Source: Ryuthela nishihirai (Eukaryota; Arthropoda; Arachnida; Araneae; Heptathelidae). From it: DNA of 64,000 nucleotides. Below are positions 55,461 through 64,000 of this stretch, in pieces. The position numbers and the translations under genes were made by a program. Location of the stretch: assembly GCA_038380435.1 (NCBI GenBank), contig JAWZYU010000001.1, positions 15,356,001 to 15,420,000 on the forward strand, written 5' to 3'. Below the pieces are notes generated by a model. It saw only the letters and a program-made list of their open reading frames with translations, did no database searches and had not been told where the DNA came from. The first letter of the stretch is position 1, and every line of letters starts with the position of its first letter.

Positions 55461-58225
55461 TTATATTTTTTTCCAAAGTTCAGTTTCTAGAAGAAAATGT
55501 CCTATTAGTTTATATATATATTTCCTATTTTCTAAAATTGTAAAGTCGTAAATATCATATAGTGTTAACTCATTAAAAAATTTAGTTCTGGAAATAAAAT
55601 ATTTTGGACAATTAAGTAATACATGATTAATAGATTCTGGTGTTTGACAAGTAGTACAGTTTGGTGAATTTATTTTTTTGATGGAGTAAAGATATGAATT
55701 AAGTGTGACAGCTCCAGACCTAAGTTTGAATATTTTATTTAATAAATTTCTAGGAAGTTTAAAATTAATTGTGTATTGTATGTCAGGTGATAAGTGAAAT
55801 CTAAAATTATTTCGTAAGCAACCATTAACTTTAAAGTAAATATTTGTTAAATGAAATTCATGTTTATTAATTAGATTTTTAAATTGAGAGTAGAAATGTA
55901 ATGTTTGAGAAATATTTGAAAATCTAAGAGCATCCTTTGCAAGCTCATCAGCTTTTTCATTACCTGTAATATTACAGTGGGCAGGGATCCACTGTAGTAT
56001 TATATTATTTTTAAGATATCTGATATTGAAATCTGTCAGGGTGATAATTTGGTGAATAAATTGAGTATAATTTGTGTAATATAAGTCTTGATTTAGTACA
56101 TTAAGTGCACATTTAGAATCAGAATAAATAACTATATTTTTGTTGGTAAAAGTTTGAGTGGTATAAATAAGAGCTTCTATTATGGCTATTATTTCTGCTT
56201 GTGTAATTGAAATTATGGAAGGAAGTTTAAGAGCTTTGGAGAAGTTAATTGAGGGAATGAAGAAAGTAGCAGATGCTGCATTGACTTCAGTTTGTAGTGA
56301 CCCATCACTATAAATACTAAGATAGTTATTGTATTTAGTTTTACAATAAGAATTTGAGAGTTTATTTAAAGAATCAACTGATAAAGATTTTTTAGAGAAA
56401 ATGTCTGGTAAGTTATCCTGAATTGACGGTTTATAAAAACTCCAATCAGCTATGTAATAGAAAGTTTCCCCAGAGGTGGATATATTGGAGATAATTTTAA
56501 TAGTGGGTCATCATCTAAAACCAAATGGTATTTCTTAAAGATTTTTGAGTTATCTCTAAAATTTGTAATAAAAGGATGTTTTGGGAATTTAAGGTGGAGT
56601 CTTGTTAAATATTTTAAAAATAATATTTTAGTTCTAATTTGAAATGGGGGCACTGCTGTTTCTTCAATTAAAGCTATGGTAGAAGCTCTTTTGTATAAGC
56701 CTAAAGCAGACTTAAGGTATTGATTTTGTAGAGTATTAAATTTTTTAAAGTTGTGAGTTCCAGATCCCACTGTAAATTCAAGCCCATATTCAATTTTAGG
56801 TCTAATTAAATTTTTATATAATGTAATTAAATAATGAGGTGGAGTTCCACAGTTTGTAGAAGATAAGCATCTGAAAAAGTTTAATAATCTACATCCTTTA
56901 CTATGTTGTAGGAAAAAATGAGATTTTCAATTAAGCCAAGTATCAAGATTAATTCCCAGATACTTGGTTGTAGTGACTTGTTTAATAAGTTGGTTATCAA
57001 TATATAATTTTATTTCAGGAGGAGTAGATTTAAATTTGATAAATAGTAAGCAAACAGTTTTATTTAGATTAACTGTTAGGTTCCAAATTTTGCGGTAGTT
57101 TAGGATTTTATCAATTTGATTTTGTAAATAATTTTCAAGTTTATAAATATTTTTATCACTACTCCAGATAGCAATGTCATCAGCAAAAGTAGGAAATTTA
57201 ATTCTAGGATCATGATTGTTAAAGAGGTCAGCTAAATAAATATTAAAAAGAATAGGGCTCAAAATTGAGCCCTGAGCTACCCCCTGAGCCATTTCAATTT
57301 GGGTTGAAAAATTGTTATTTATTTTAACTTGAAAATATTTTTTAGTGAGTATAAAATTTAAAATTGAAATGCGTGTCCTTTGAGATTTAAATTTAGTAAT
57401 TTGTAAAGGAGGCCTTTTTGCCAAATTGAGTCAAATGCTAATGATAAGTCAAAAAATACAGCTACTAAAGTTTGGTTTTTGCTTTTTGCAATATGAATAT
57501 CAGTAATTAGGGAGGCTACACATTCTTTAGAGGATTTTCCTCTTCTGAAACCAAAAAAGTTAGGAGGTAAACAATTTTTACTTTCAACAAACCAGTTCAA
57601 TCTTTTGAAAACTAGTTTTTCAAAGAGTTTTAGAAAATTGGATAATAAAGAGATTGGTCTATATGCATTGGAGTCTGAGGGTGATTTACCTGATTTTAAA
57701 ATGAAAAATATGTAGAATTTTGTCCAAGAGAGTGGAAAGTTATGATTTTTCCAGATAAAGTTAAAAATATCCAAAAGTTTGATTCTCCAAGCATTTGGTA
57801 AGTTAATAAGACTTTTATTTAGAAATTTTCTGGGCCAGGAGTTGCTTTTGGATTTAATCTATAAATGGCGTTATTAAGCTCTTCAATTGAACATTTTGCA
57901 TCCATAATTGGGAGACCTGAAACAAAGTTTAAAAAAGTCTTATCAACTAATTTTTCAATTTTTTTTCCCTGGGGGAGAGGGTGATTTTTTTGGCAATTTT
58001 TAATTTCAAACCCATAAAGTTAGCTGTTTGATCCATAGTTAAATTTTTTTCTAATGCAATTTCTGCAAGAGGAGTAATTTGTTGAGGTATGTTTGACATA
58101 TTTTTAAATACTTTCCACATGTTGGATAGTGGAGCATTTGAAGATAGTGAACTTGCAAAAGATCTCCAATTTTCTCTATATAGTTCTTTTAGTTTCTTTC
58201 TAACCAGAGCTTTAATCTTTTTGAA
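55461..58225 (-). pseudogene. LINE ORF2, reverse transcriptase and RNase H part, broken
   Basis: Continues the endonuclease frame past an in-frame TAG at about 58226, with FKKIKALVRKKLKELYRENW. After frameshifts it gives YRLNPKATPGPENF, AYRPISLLSNFLKLFEKL and VFFDLSLAFDSIW (57358-57774), then AQGVAQGSILSPILFNIYLA and the catalytic FADDIAIW (56927-57424), and IEYGLEFTVGSGTHN (56450-56770). RNase H follows with YSDGSLQTEVNASA, AEIIAIIEALIY, IYSDSKCALNVL and WIPAHCNITGNEKADELAK (Asp, Glu, Asp, Asp-type sites present). The C-terminus has CTTCQTPESINHVLLNC and ends at a TAA near 55461. There are at least two nonsense changes and several frameshifts. Confidence 0.85.
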
Positions 58226-59128
58226 CTAATTAATATCCTGAAGATCTCCTGTCCTTTTGGATTTATTTTCAGCTTTTTTCCTTATGATTGTAATTTTGTT
58301 CATATACCAAATATTCTTATGAATTTTAGGATTTTTATTAATAATTTCAATGAAACATGTTTTAGTAAGGTTTTCAAGGTGATTAAGAAAAATATTGTAA
58401 TTAATGGTATCTGGGTTAGGAGAATTTTTTATAAGAATATTGTGAAATTGATAGCAATCATTTAGTTTAATAAATTTTTTGCTATTGTGTTGTGGTTTGG
58501 TGGAAATTAGTATTGGATGGTGGTCACTACCTCTGGTATCTGGAAGTAGAGACCAAATTAGTTTGTTATGAAGGACAGGAGAGCAAAAGGTAAGATCAAT
58601 TATGGATCTTTCATTATTAATATTTTCATGAGTACATTGTTTATCATTTAGTATAATAAAATCATTTTTAACAATAAAATTATTTAGATGAGTGCCAGCA
58701 CGATTTATATGGTAAGAGTTCCAAGCAAAATGGTGCGAGTTAAAATCTCCCACAAAAATGAGTGGAGGAGAAACTTGAAGTAAAATATTTGAGTAAATAG
58801 ATTCATTTATAATTTTACATGGATTGTAAATATTTATTAAAGTAAATTTAAGATCATTTAATAAAACTTCTAGACATAAAATATCTAATTCTAAATTAGT
58901 TAATTTAATTGGTTTAATTTTATGCTTTAATTTTTTCTTGACATAAAAGCCAACTCCTTTTGATTTCTCATTTATAAAACTAGAGTAATATATAAAAGAA
59001 GATATATTAACATGTTTTCTAGTACTGAGTTCTTGTAGAGCTATCACAGTTAATTTTTTATACTTACCTAATAGGACAAGTTCTTCTTTTTTGGAGAGGA
59101 CACCTCTACAGTTCCACTGGAGGAACAC
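58226..59128 (-). CDS. LINE ORF2, APE endonuclease domain (open part)
   Basis: A 300-residue open stretch encodes the APE-like endonuclease that nicks target DNA. Motifs: FLQWNCRG (Asn, about residue 6), IALQE (Glu, about 33), FVGDFNSHHFAWN (Asp and Asn, about 124) and GSDHHPIL (Asp-His, about 200). The 59128 start is a GTG and is not a real start: the frame is open upstream to about 59159 (SNYNSTSDFV precedes it). Translation may depend on ORF1 overlap or reinitiation. It ends at a TAG that looks like a point mutation, since the family frame continues after it. Confidence 0.85.
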   Translation of the reverse strand: MFLQWNCRGVLSKKEELVLLGKYKKLTVIALQELSTRKHVNISSFIYYSSFINEKSKGVGFYVKKKLKHKIKPIKLTNLELDILCLEVLLNDLKFTLINIYNPCKIINESIYSNILLQVSPPLIFVGDFNSHHFAWNSYHINRAGTHLNNFIVKNDFIILNDKQCTHENINNERSIIDLTFCSPVLHNKLIWSLLPDTRGSDHHPILISTKPQHNSKKFIKLNDCYQFHNILIKNSPNPDTINYNIFLNHLENLTKTCFIEIINKNPKIHKNIWYMNKITIIRKKAENKSKRTGDLQDIN

Positions 59129-59565
59129 AAAATCACTAGTAGAATTATAGTTTGAAGCTTAGTAAGATGTCCTCCAGCACCGAGTATTCATCTTCACTTT
59201 GACAGATAAATTTACAGAGGCGACAAAGATTATATGAAAAGATTTACTGAAATGTTTTCATTTTTTATATTTTCCTCGATGCTATTCGGAGATTGCAAAA
59301 TTTTTTTTAGGCTTTTAAACATGAAGGAATTTTTTGGCAACTTGAGCATAAGAATTATTAAGTTCAAGGTTATTGGAAGGTAGAATGTCCATTAGGCTTT
59401 TTTCTTTAGTAGCAGAAGCTGTGTTGACTTTGGTATTTGACAATTTAGTTTTTTTCTTTTACAGGAGCTGGAGTTGGTGGCATTAAGATTGCCTCTGGGA
59501 CAATTTTTTTCTTCACCACTTCTTTTGCAGTAGCGGATTTAACATTTTCGTTGTAAGAGTGTATG

Positions 59566-60627
59566 TCAATGAATTTCTTTTTTTTTTGTCACTATATTTT
59601 CATTTTCCCTTTCAGACAAAGTTGTAACTATGTTAGAATTAGAGCTTATTTCAAGCAGTGCCTGTTTGTATGCCGCATTCCAGGTGCACTGGTGTCTATC
59701 TTGAATTCTTTTTGCTCCGCAGGCAATTCTTTTGACTGGACAGGCAAAAAAAGTTGATGGGTGATCTCCAGAACAGTTTGGACAGCAAAGCTTTTTCGAG
59801 TCACAATTTATGTAGTAGTGCTGACCAGAGCAGCGCTTGCATCTTAATTTCCCACGGCAAACTGATCCAAGATGTCCAAAACGGTTGCATTTAAGACATA
59901 AAGCAGGTGGGAAAAAATATGGCTTTACACGTACTCTGGAAAGTCCAATATAGACAAATTTGGGAGGTGTGTCAGCATCGATTTTGAAGACAACATTGTC
60001 AATTGTATTTTTCGCAATGACAGAGTCCTTGTTATTGGGAGTGAACCGATTCATTCTTCTTACAGTAAAAATGTGATATTTGTCAAGTTCTTGGAGCAAA
60101 AATTCGTCCGAGTATTTGGTATTAACACCCTCAAGAATACCTAAAAGAAAGTCATTCTGAGGAAATCTGTATAATACTTTGGTGGACAGAATTTCAGTGA
60201 TTTTCATTAATTTTTGGAGGTCTCTCTCTGAGTCTGGGAAAATTATAAGATCCCCTTTTCTTGTGAAGTGGTCTTTTATTTCCTTTTTGAAGTGATGAAG
60301 AAAGAATTCTGTAACTTTGGTGTCATCAAGGTCACTTAGTTTGAAATTGTTGTTAAAAAATATAATTGGAGAGACATTTTCATCTTCTTGCAGATTACTA
60401 TCATTATCACTATCAGTATTATTTTCCTCTTCATCTGAGAAGAAAATTGCGTTTTCAGCATTTATTTGTGGTTCATTGGAGATTATTTCCTTATCATTAA
60501 TTTGTTTGTGTTTCTTCTTCTTTTTTTTCTTTTTTAGTTTTAAGAGATCTTGGAATATCTCATTATTCACTTCGACATTATTAATATCATTGGAAGATAC
60601 ACTTCTATACAAACTTGCTAATTCCAT
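59566..60627 (-). CDS. LINE ORF1, gag-like RNA-binding protein
   Basis: A 353-residue intact ORF. Residues about 30-40 are a Lys-rich tract (8 consecutive Lys), followed by an acidic Ser/Asp/Asn region. A central domain (about 100-235) resembles the gag-like domain of jockey/I elements. Three Cys/His clusters near residues 243-294 are CLKCNRFGHLGSVC, CKRCSGQHYYINC and CCPNCSGDHPSTFFAC. The protein should coat element RNA. An upstream ATG at 60734 opens a separate 30-codon basic frame (MTKGKKPNVKLKRIDG), possibly a remnant of the true N-terminus. After the stop, coding-like sequence continues in other frames to about 59160 and ends ICQSEDEYSVLEDILLS, so the C-terminus is probably truncated by frameshift. 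Confidence 0.85.
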   Translation of the reverse strand: MELASLYRSVSSNDINNVEVNNEIFQDLLKLKKKKKKKKHKQINDKEIISNEPQINAENAIFFSDEEENNTDSDNDSNLQEDENVSPIIFFNNNFKLSDLDDTKVTEFFLHHFKKEIKDHFTRKGDLIIFPDSERDLQKLMKITEILSTKVLYRFPQNDFLLGILEGVNTKYSDEFLLQELDKYHIFTVRRMNRFTPNNKDSVIAKNTIDNVVFKIDADTPPKFVYIGLSRVRVKPYFFPPALCLKCNRFGHLGSVCRGKLRCKRCSGQHYYINCDSKKLCCPNCSGDHPSTFFACPVKRIACGAKRIQDRHQCTWNAAYKQALLEISSNSNIVTTLSERENENIVTKKKEIH

Positions 60628-61267
60628 TTTTTTAAGTGCTTTTACAGTTTATTTGTTTGTGCTTTGTCACTCGATTTGATGGGAATACCATCAATCCTTT
60701 TAAGTTTGACGTTGGGTTTCTTCCCTTTTGTCATTTTATGCTTTCAAATTCCAAGCTCAAAGGTAGAATGAAATCAAAAACTTCACTCGAAAATTAATAG
60801 CTTAGAACAAAAAACATTCACGGCCAACTTCGGCACATCCGACTCCACCAAAATCTCGACTCGGAATCCGAATAAGATCAGGTCTCACAAGTTAACAGCA
60901 ACTAAACATACCACTCAGATGAAAAGGCCTATGTAAAAGCAATACTCAGAACTCGAGAAATTGTGGTTATCCACAGTAATTTAATAGTGCATAAGTAAAA
61001 CTCTGAATTTCCTCAATTAATAAGATTATTTTTATATAAGAATTTGAAATGTACTTTTTTTTTACGAAACTTTTTATGTCATGTTTACTTACAAACATTA
61101 GTTGCTCATTTTATTCGATAGGTAATATCATTTTTGTGCGTATTGCATACTTCGTGTCTACGTTATTTTTGTAGTAAATACACTTTCCATTGTATAATTT
61201 AATTATTTCACAAATCGAAAATGATTAAGAATTTTTTTTTCCGCTAGACAATAGTGAGTTCCGATAT

Positions 61268-61321
61268 GGTGGGGGCGGGGGTGGCTTAGTCGGTAGCGCG
61301 CCAGGCTCGTAATCTGTAGTT
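61268..61321 (+). mobile_element. SINE family 1 head fragment
   Basis: 'gggggcgggggtggcttagt' with 'cggtagcgcgccaggctcg' is the tRNA-like head up to 'ctgtagtt'. It breaks off where repeat X copy 2 begins. Confidence 0.75.
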
Positions 61322-61556
61322 ATTAGCAACTAAAAAGACTTGCATGACTGAATATATTATACCATATTTCACTTAATAATAGAAATCATTAATTAATTCT
61401 GCAAGGAATACGATACTAAGGACACAGTCAAGTATGAAATGTGTTACGCTAGAAATAAACAATAACTGGTACAGTACAAGATTATACGACCTTACTATGA
61501 AAAATACCTCAAATGTAAAATAACACTTTTTCTCCTCATTCTTTTACAGAAACGAT
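61322..61556 (-). repeat. Unknown repeat X, copy 2
   Basis: The reverse complement matches 44275-44509 nearly over the whole length, including 'cgtttctgtaaaag', 'atttgaggtatttttcatag' and 'agtcatgcaagtctttttag'. No other part of the LTR retrotransposon is beside it. Confidence 0.65.
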
Positions 61557-62067
61557 TTTTAAACATATCTATAACATATTCTTTTCCTCAACATTACCTC
61601 AGAAGTGATGTGGCCTCGCCATTTAGCCCATTGTGGGAGAAAGAGAAAATGAACTAAAAGTTTTCTTTAAATTTTGGCCAATATATCTGACTTCGAACTG
61701 ATTTAACAATTGATAATACTTTGCAAATGTAGTTTCCATCCCAATTTTTCATTATTGATCTATGGGCGTAAAATTTCTTTGGGGAAATTTAATTTTTCGC
61801 TAGCTGTCCTTTCGGAATTATCTTTCTTGATATTTAGTATCAGTTAAAAATAATAATAAGAGTTAATCAGCTGCATCTAATGCGTTAATAGATTTACTCT
61901 TTTTAGTAAGAAGAACTTTTCATTTTGTTAATTTTTGAATAGAAAAAGTGCATGTATGAAGCATGTATAGTTTAATATTTGTTAAAAAAAACTGACTTTT
62001 TTAAAATTCAGAGAACTTCGATAAATTCCCCTATTCTTTAATATTTTATGTTTTTCGTTTCTTTCAG

Positions 62068-62143
62068 GTATCCATCACTGACCTCACGATATGGATTGAT
62101 GTCCCCCGCGAATGGAAGAAAGAGGAAATGGGTGACAACAGAG
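62068..62143 (+). CDS. Candidate exon A, copy 2 (unknown protein)
   Basis: Acceptor 'cgtttctttcag' ends at 62067 and donor GT lies at 62144-62145. The 76 bases are phase 0 in and phase 1 out: VSITDLTIWIDVPREWKKEE then MGDNR plus one base. This version has no repeat expansion and probably reflects the ancestral exon length. Family unknown. Confidence 0.5.
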
Positions 62144-62313
62144 GTACTTCTTTGAATAATTTTTCAGGTTTATCCGAATTTCAAATTTTCTTCGATGAAT
62201 CCATTTTAGAAATATCGTTCTCTATATGCATGTCTGTATGTAATTGTACATGTATTCATAATGGGCATTTTTTGTTAATTGATTTCTCTTACGAACTTTT
62301 GTTTTTTTATTAG

Positions 62314-62400
62314 ATATAAAGTTGCATCCGTACGAGACTCCAGAGAGGCTGATGTTGGAACTGAAACAGAAATCGAAGAAGAGGTTCCCCCCCTGTTGAA
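62314..62400 (+). CDS. Candidate exon B, copy 2 (unknown protein, ends in a stop)
   Basis: Acceptor 'tttttttattag' ends at 62313. Joined to exon A the frame reads D-IKLHPYETPERLMLELKQ, then KSKKRFPPC and a TGA at 62398-62400. Copy 1 has a GT donor at about this place, while copy 2 has 'ataagc'. It is either a terminal exon or a copy with a lost donor and frameshift. The intron is about 170 bp, close to that of copy 1. Confidence 0.45.
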
Positions 62401-62524
62401 GATAAGCCACTTTCGATACACTTGGTGCATGTTTCTCTTCTATTATTTTCCTATTTTTTCCCTATTATTTACAGACCCATTTGCTTTAGATTACGTTAAG
62501 TACACTTTCTTGATTTAATTGTGT

Positions 62525-62735
62525 CTATATGGGCTAGGAAATGCTGCTGTCACTAGGATGGGATGCCAAGCTGTGGCACCGTGTGAGGATAGTCATATAT
62601 ATGCACGTTAGATAACAAGATGGATGACTTAAACAGGATATTTCCATATGACCCCTAACATATGATCATTGGGTTCCCTTTTCTGACCTTCTCTGAACTC
62701 TTCAAATCCTTTTGACCTGGCCATTTAGCAGTGGC
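62525..62735 (+). mobile_element. Diverged SINE family 1 copy
   Basis: Degraded body phrases ('aggatgggatgccaagctgt', 'gaccttctctgaactcttc', 'gacctggccatttagc') without a recognisable head. Confidence 0.65.
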
Positions 62736-62805
62736 GTAGCATGGTCTGACAGTAAAGCGTTTGGTCCTTTACAGTAAAGCGTTTACACCTCTACTTTACC
62801 CACCC

Positions 62806-63078
62806 TGCCCACGGTCAGTAGGGGACACCGATGGGCTTGGATAGACCGCGTCCGTCGGATGGGACGTTAAGCCGTGGCCCCGTGTGCGGGAGAGCCATAC
62901 CCTGTGCACGTTAAAGAACACGCTGGATGGCCTTGACGGGAGGCTACCATCTGTCTCCCAACAGCTGTTCCAGTGAGTCCCCTCCCCCAACCTTCTCTGA
63001 GCCTTCGGGGTCCTTGTGACCTGGCCATTTAGCCCATGGTGTGCAAAAAAGTGCCGCTCAGAGGTAAAACAACCCAAC
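62806..63078 (+). mobile_element. SINE family 1, head truncated, cutting exon A of copy 3
   Basis: Starts inside the body ('ccctgcccacggtcagtagg') and ends 'ggtaaaacaacccaacccc', directly followed by 'aactgccctcaagat', the first conserved codons of exon A copy 3. The acceptor of that exon has been separated or lost. Confidence 0.85.
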
Positions 63079-63149
63079 CCCAACTGCCCTCAAGATTTGG
63101 ACAGATGTCCCCCACGAAGGGAAGAAAACGAAAATGGGTGATAACAAAG
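63079..63149 (+). CDS. Candidate exon A, copy 3 (5' end lost to a SINE)
   Basis: Reads TALKIWTDVPHEGKKTKMGD then NK plus one base, with donor GT at 63150-63151. The 5' acceptor is not present because a SINE abuts the first codons. The coding part is closest to copy 1 in sequence. Confidence 0.45.
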
Positions 63150-63281
63150 GTACTTTATGAATTTTTCAATTCAAATTTTCTTCGCTGAACCTAGTATAGA
63201 AATATCGTTCTCTATATGTGTTTATATTTGAATTTTGTCAATTGATTTCTCAAACGATTTTTTTTTTCACCAGATATAAAA

Positions 63282-63670
63282 ATGGGGCGGGGGTGGCTCA
63301 GTCGGTAGCGCGCCAGGCTCGTAATCTGTAGTTCCCAGGTTCGAGTCCCAGCTGGGTCAGCGTTGAGATTTATCTCCGCAAAATTCTCCGCCTTGCCCAC
63401 GGTCAGTAGGGGACACCGATGGGCTTGGAAAGGCCGCCGTCCGTCGGATGGGACGTTAAGCCGTGGCCCCGTGTGCGGGAGAGCCATACCCTGTGCACGT
63501 TAAAGAACACGCTGGATGGCCTTGACGGGAGGCTACCATCTGTCTCCCAACAGCTGTTCCAGTGGGTCCCCTCCCCCAACCTTCTCTGAGCCTTCGGGGT
63601 CCATGTGACCTGGCCATTTAGCCCATGGTGTGCAAAAAAGTGCCGCTCAGAGGTAAAACAACCCAACACA
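63282..63670 (+). mobile_element. SINE family 1, full length, recent, on a splice acceptor
   Basis: A full-length copy with tRNA-like head (A box 'ggtggctcagtcggtagcg', B box 'ggttcgagtcc') and the full body. Flanked by a perfect 13-bp target-site duplication 'accagatataaaa' at 63269-63281 and 63671-63683. The duplication contains the AG acceptor and the first bases of exon B copy 3. Confidence 0.92.
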
Positions 63671-63675
63671 ACCAG

Positions 63676-63755
63676 ATATAAAATTACACCCATACGAACC
63701 TCAAAAAAGGCTGATGTCCACAACGAAGATGAATACACAGCGGCGTCTCTCCTAA
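63676..63755 (+). CDS. Candidate exon B, copy 3, disrupted by a SINE (ends in a stop)
   Basis: After the duplicated acceptor (AG at 63674-63675) the frame reads IKLHPYEPQKRLMSTTKMNT then QRRLS and TAA at 63753-63755. The natural pyrimidine tract is now about 390 bp upstream, left of the SINE, so splicing to this exon is probably impaired. The original start of the exon (63274-63281) also remains on the left of the SINE. Confidence 0.45.
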
Positions 63756-64000
63756 CGACGATAGGCTTCTTTCATTCAATAACTCGATTACTTGGTTAGG
63801 ACTTTGATTTTCTATTGAAATTTCTGTTTCATGTTTTTGTTCCTCAAGCTAATAATTGCTGATCTGTCGTTTTCTGGGGACGCAGAACAGGAATCAGGCT
63901 TCGGGCCACGTCTGAAAAAGTTGCAAAATAATTTCATAGTGTGAACAAATTCAGTATTTTAAATTTGTACTTTTAAATTAGTATGGATAGCCATTTTTCG
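63756..64000 (+). repeat. Duplicated locus block, copy 3, downstream flank
   Basis: Aligns with about 2860-3050 of copy 1 ('acagaacagaaatc' against 'acgcagaacaggaatc', then 'tgtgaacaaattcag' and 'ttaaattagt.tggatagcca'). It continues beyond the window. Confidence 0.6.

Larger units (their letters stand above)
55260..60869 (-). mobile_element. I/jockey-type LINE, full length, partly decayed
   Basis: A 5.6-kb element on the minus strand, flanked by a perfect 14-bp target-site duplication 'gaataagatcaggt' (55246-55259 and 60870-60883). Order: short 5' UTR, ORF1 with zinc knuckles, ORF2 with APE endonuclease, reverse transcriptase, RNase H and a C-terminal Cys/His motif, then a 3' end with 'caaccaaccaacc' repeats. 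An RNase H domain after the RT is typical of the I group. ORF1 and the endonuclease are open; the rest of ORF2 is broken. Confidence 0.9.
54170..61267 (-). repeat. Large inverted duplication, right arm, split by a LINE
   Basis: The reverse complement of this interval, without 55260-60869 and one copy of its target-site duplication, matches 48809-50306. It carries the mirrored SINE cluster (54295-54960), the mirrored 18-bp hairpin near 54914-54956, and the part shared with the gene locus intron (55200-55245 and 60885-60985). The outer end is cut by a SINE family 1 head at 61268. Confidence 0.85.
61650..62520 (+). repeat. Duplicated locus block, copy 2
   Basis: Aligns with 1890-2800 in order and orientation, with exon A and exon B at equivalent places. 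The intron-like sequence has diverged more than the exons. Confidence 0.65.

Noticed and set aside
48809..61267. Inverted duplication as a pure assembly artefact
   Set aside because: The arms differ by many substitutions and indels, and only one has the LINE with a target-site duplication, which an artefact would not produce.
1..64000. A prokaryotic-type defence, toxin or biosynthetic system
   Set aside because: There are no operons or tightly packed genes. Reading frames that show known motifs all belong to eukaryotic mobile elements.

Overview
This window looks like a repeat-rich, AT-rich arthropod nuclear genome. I would guess a chelicerate such as a spider, but the species is an inference and not certain. 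The evidence is the mix of elements: RTE-type and I/jockey-type non-LTR retrotransposons, Tc1, mariner, pogo-like and hAT-like DNA transposons, and two abundant tRNA-derived SINE families. There are also intron-like gene pieces with GT/AG borders and no sign of operons, ribosome-binding sites or prokaryotic gene density. I found no intact rRNA or tRNA gene and no CRISPR array.

Layout. From 1 to 3.4 kb lies one copy of a duplicated locus carrying two small candidate exons (2306-2544 and 2701-2777). From 5.6 to 9.5 kb a hAT-like MITE is interrupted by an apparently full-length RTE retrotransposon with an intact 1003-residue endonuclease/reverse transcriptase. From 9.7 to 31.6 kb is a graveyard of SINEs, MITEs, LINE fragments, Tc1/mariner relics, a GC-rich unexplained island (about 21.9-22.6 kb) and a LINE with a Tc1 element nested in it. 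From 31.6 to 35.2 kb two partial RTE copies sit head to tail. From 36.8 to 43.2 kb are a decayed hAT transposase, MITEs, SINE pieces and a LINE 3' end. From 43.2 to 49.1 kb are LTR-retrotransposon pieces, including a 1.6-kb tandem duplication and a solo LTR with its empty site in the sister copy.

From 48.8 to 61.3 kb is a large inverted duplication (arms about 1.5 kb). Its spacer holds a solo LTR and a decayed Tc1 element. Its right arm was later split by a 5.6-kb I/jockey-type LINE (55260-60869) with a 14-bp target-site duplication; the left arm keeps the empty site. From 61.6 kb to the end are two further copies of the same candidate exon pair seen at 2.3-2.8 kb, one with a SINE inserted exactly on its splice acceptor.

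Overall, most sequence is explained by mobile elements nested in each other. The likely host content is the repeated two-exon module (three copies, 2.3, 62.1 and 63.1 kb), whose intronic sequence also recurs at about 49.1 kb and, inverted, at 55.0-55.2 and 60.9 kb. I do not recognise the protein. All family calls come from reading motifs by eye; no database search was run.
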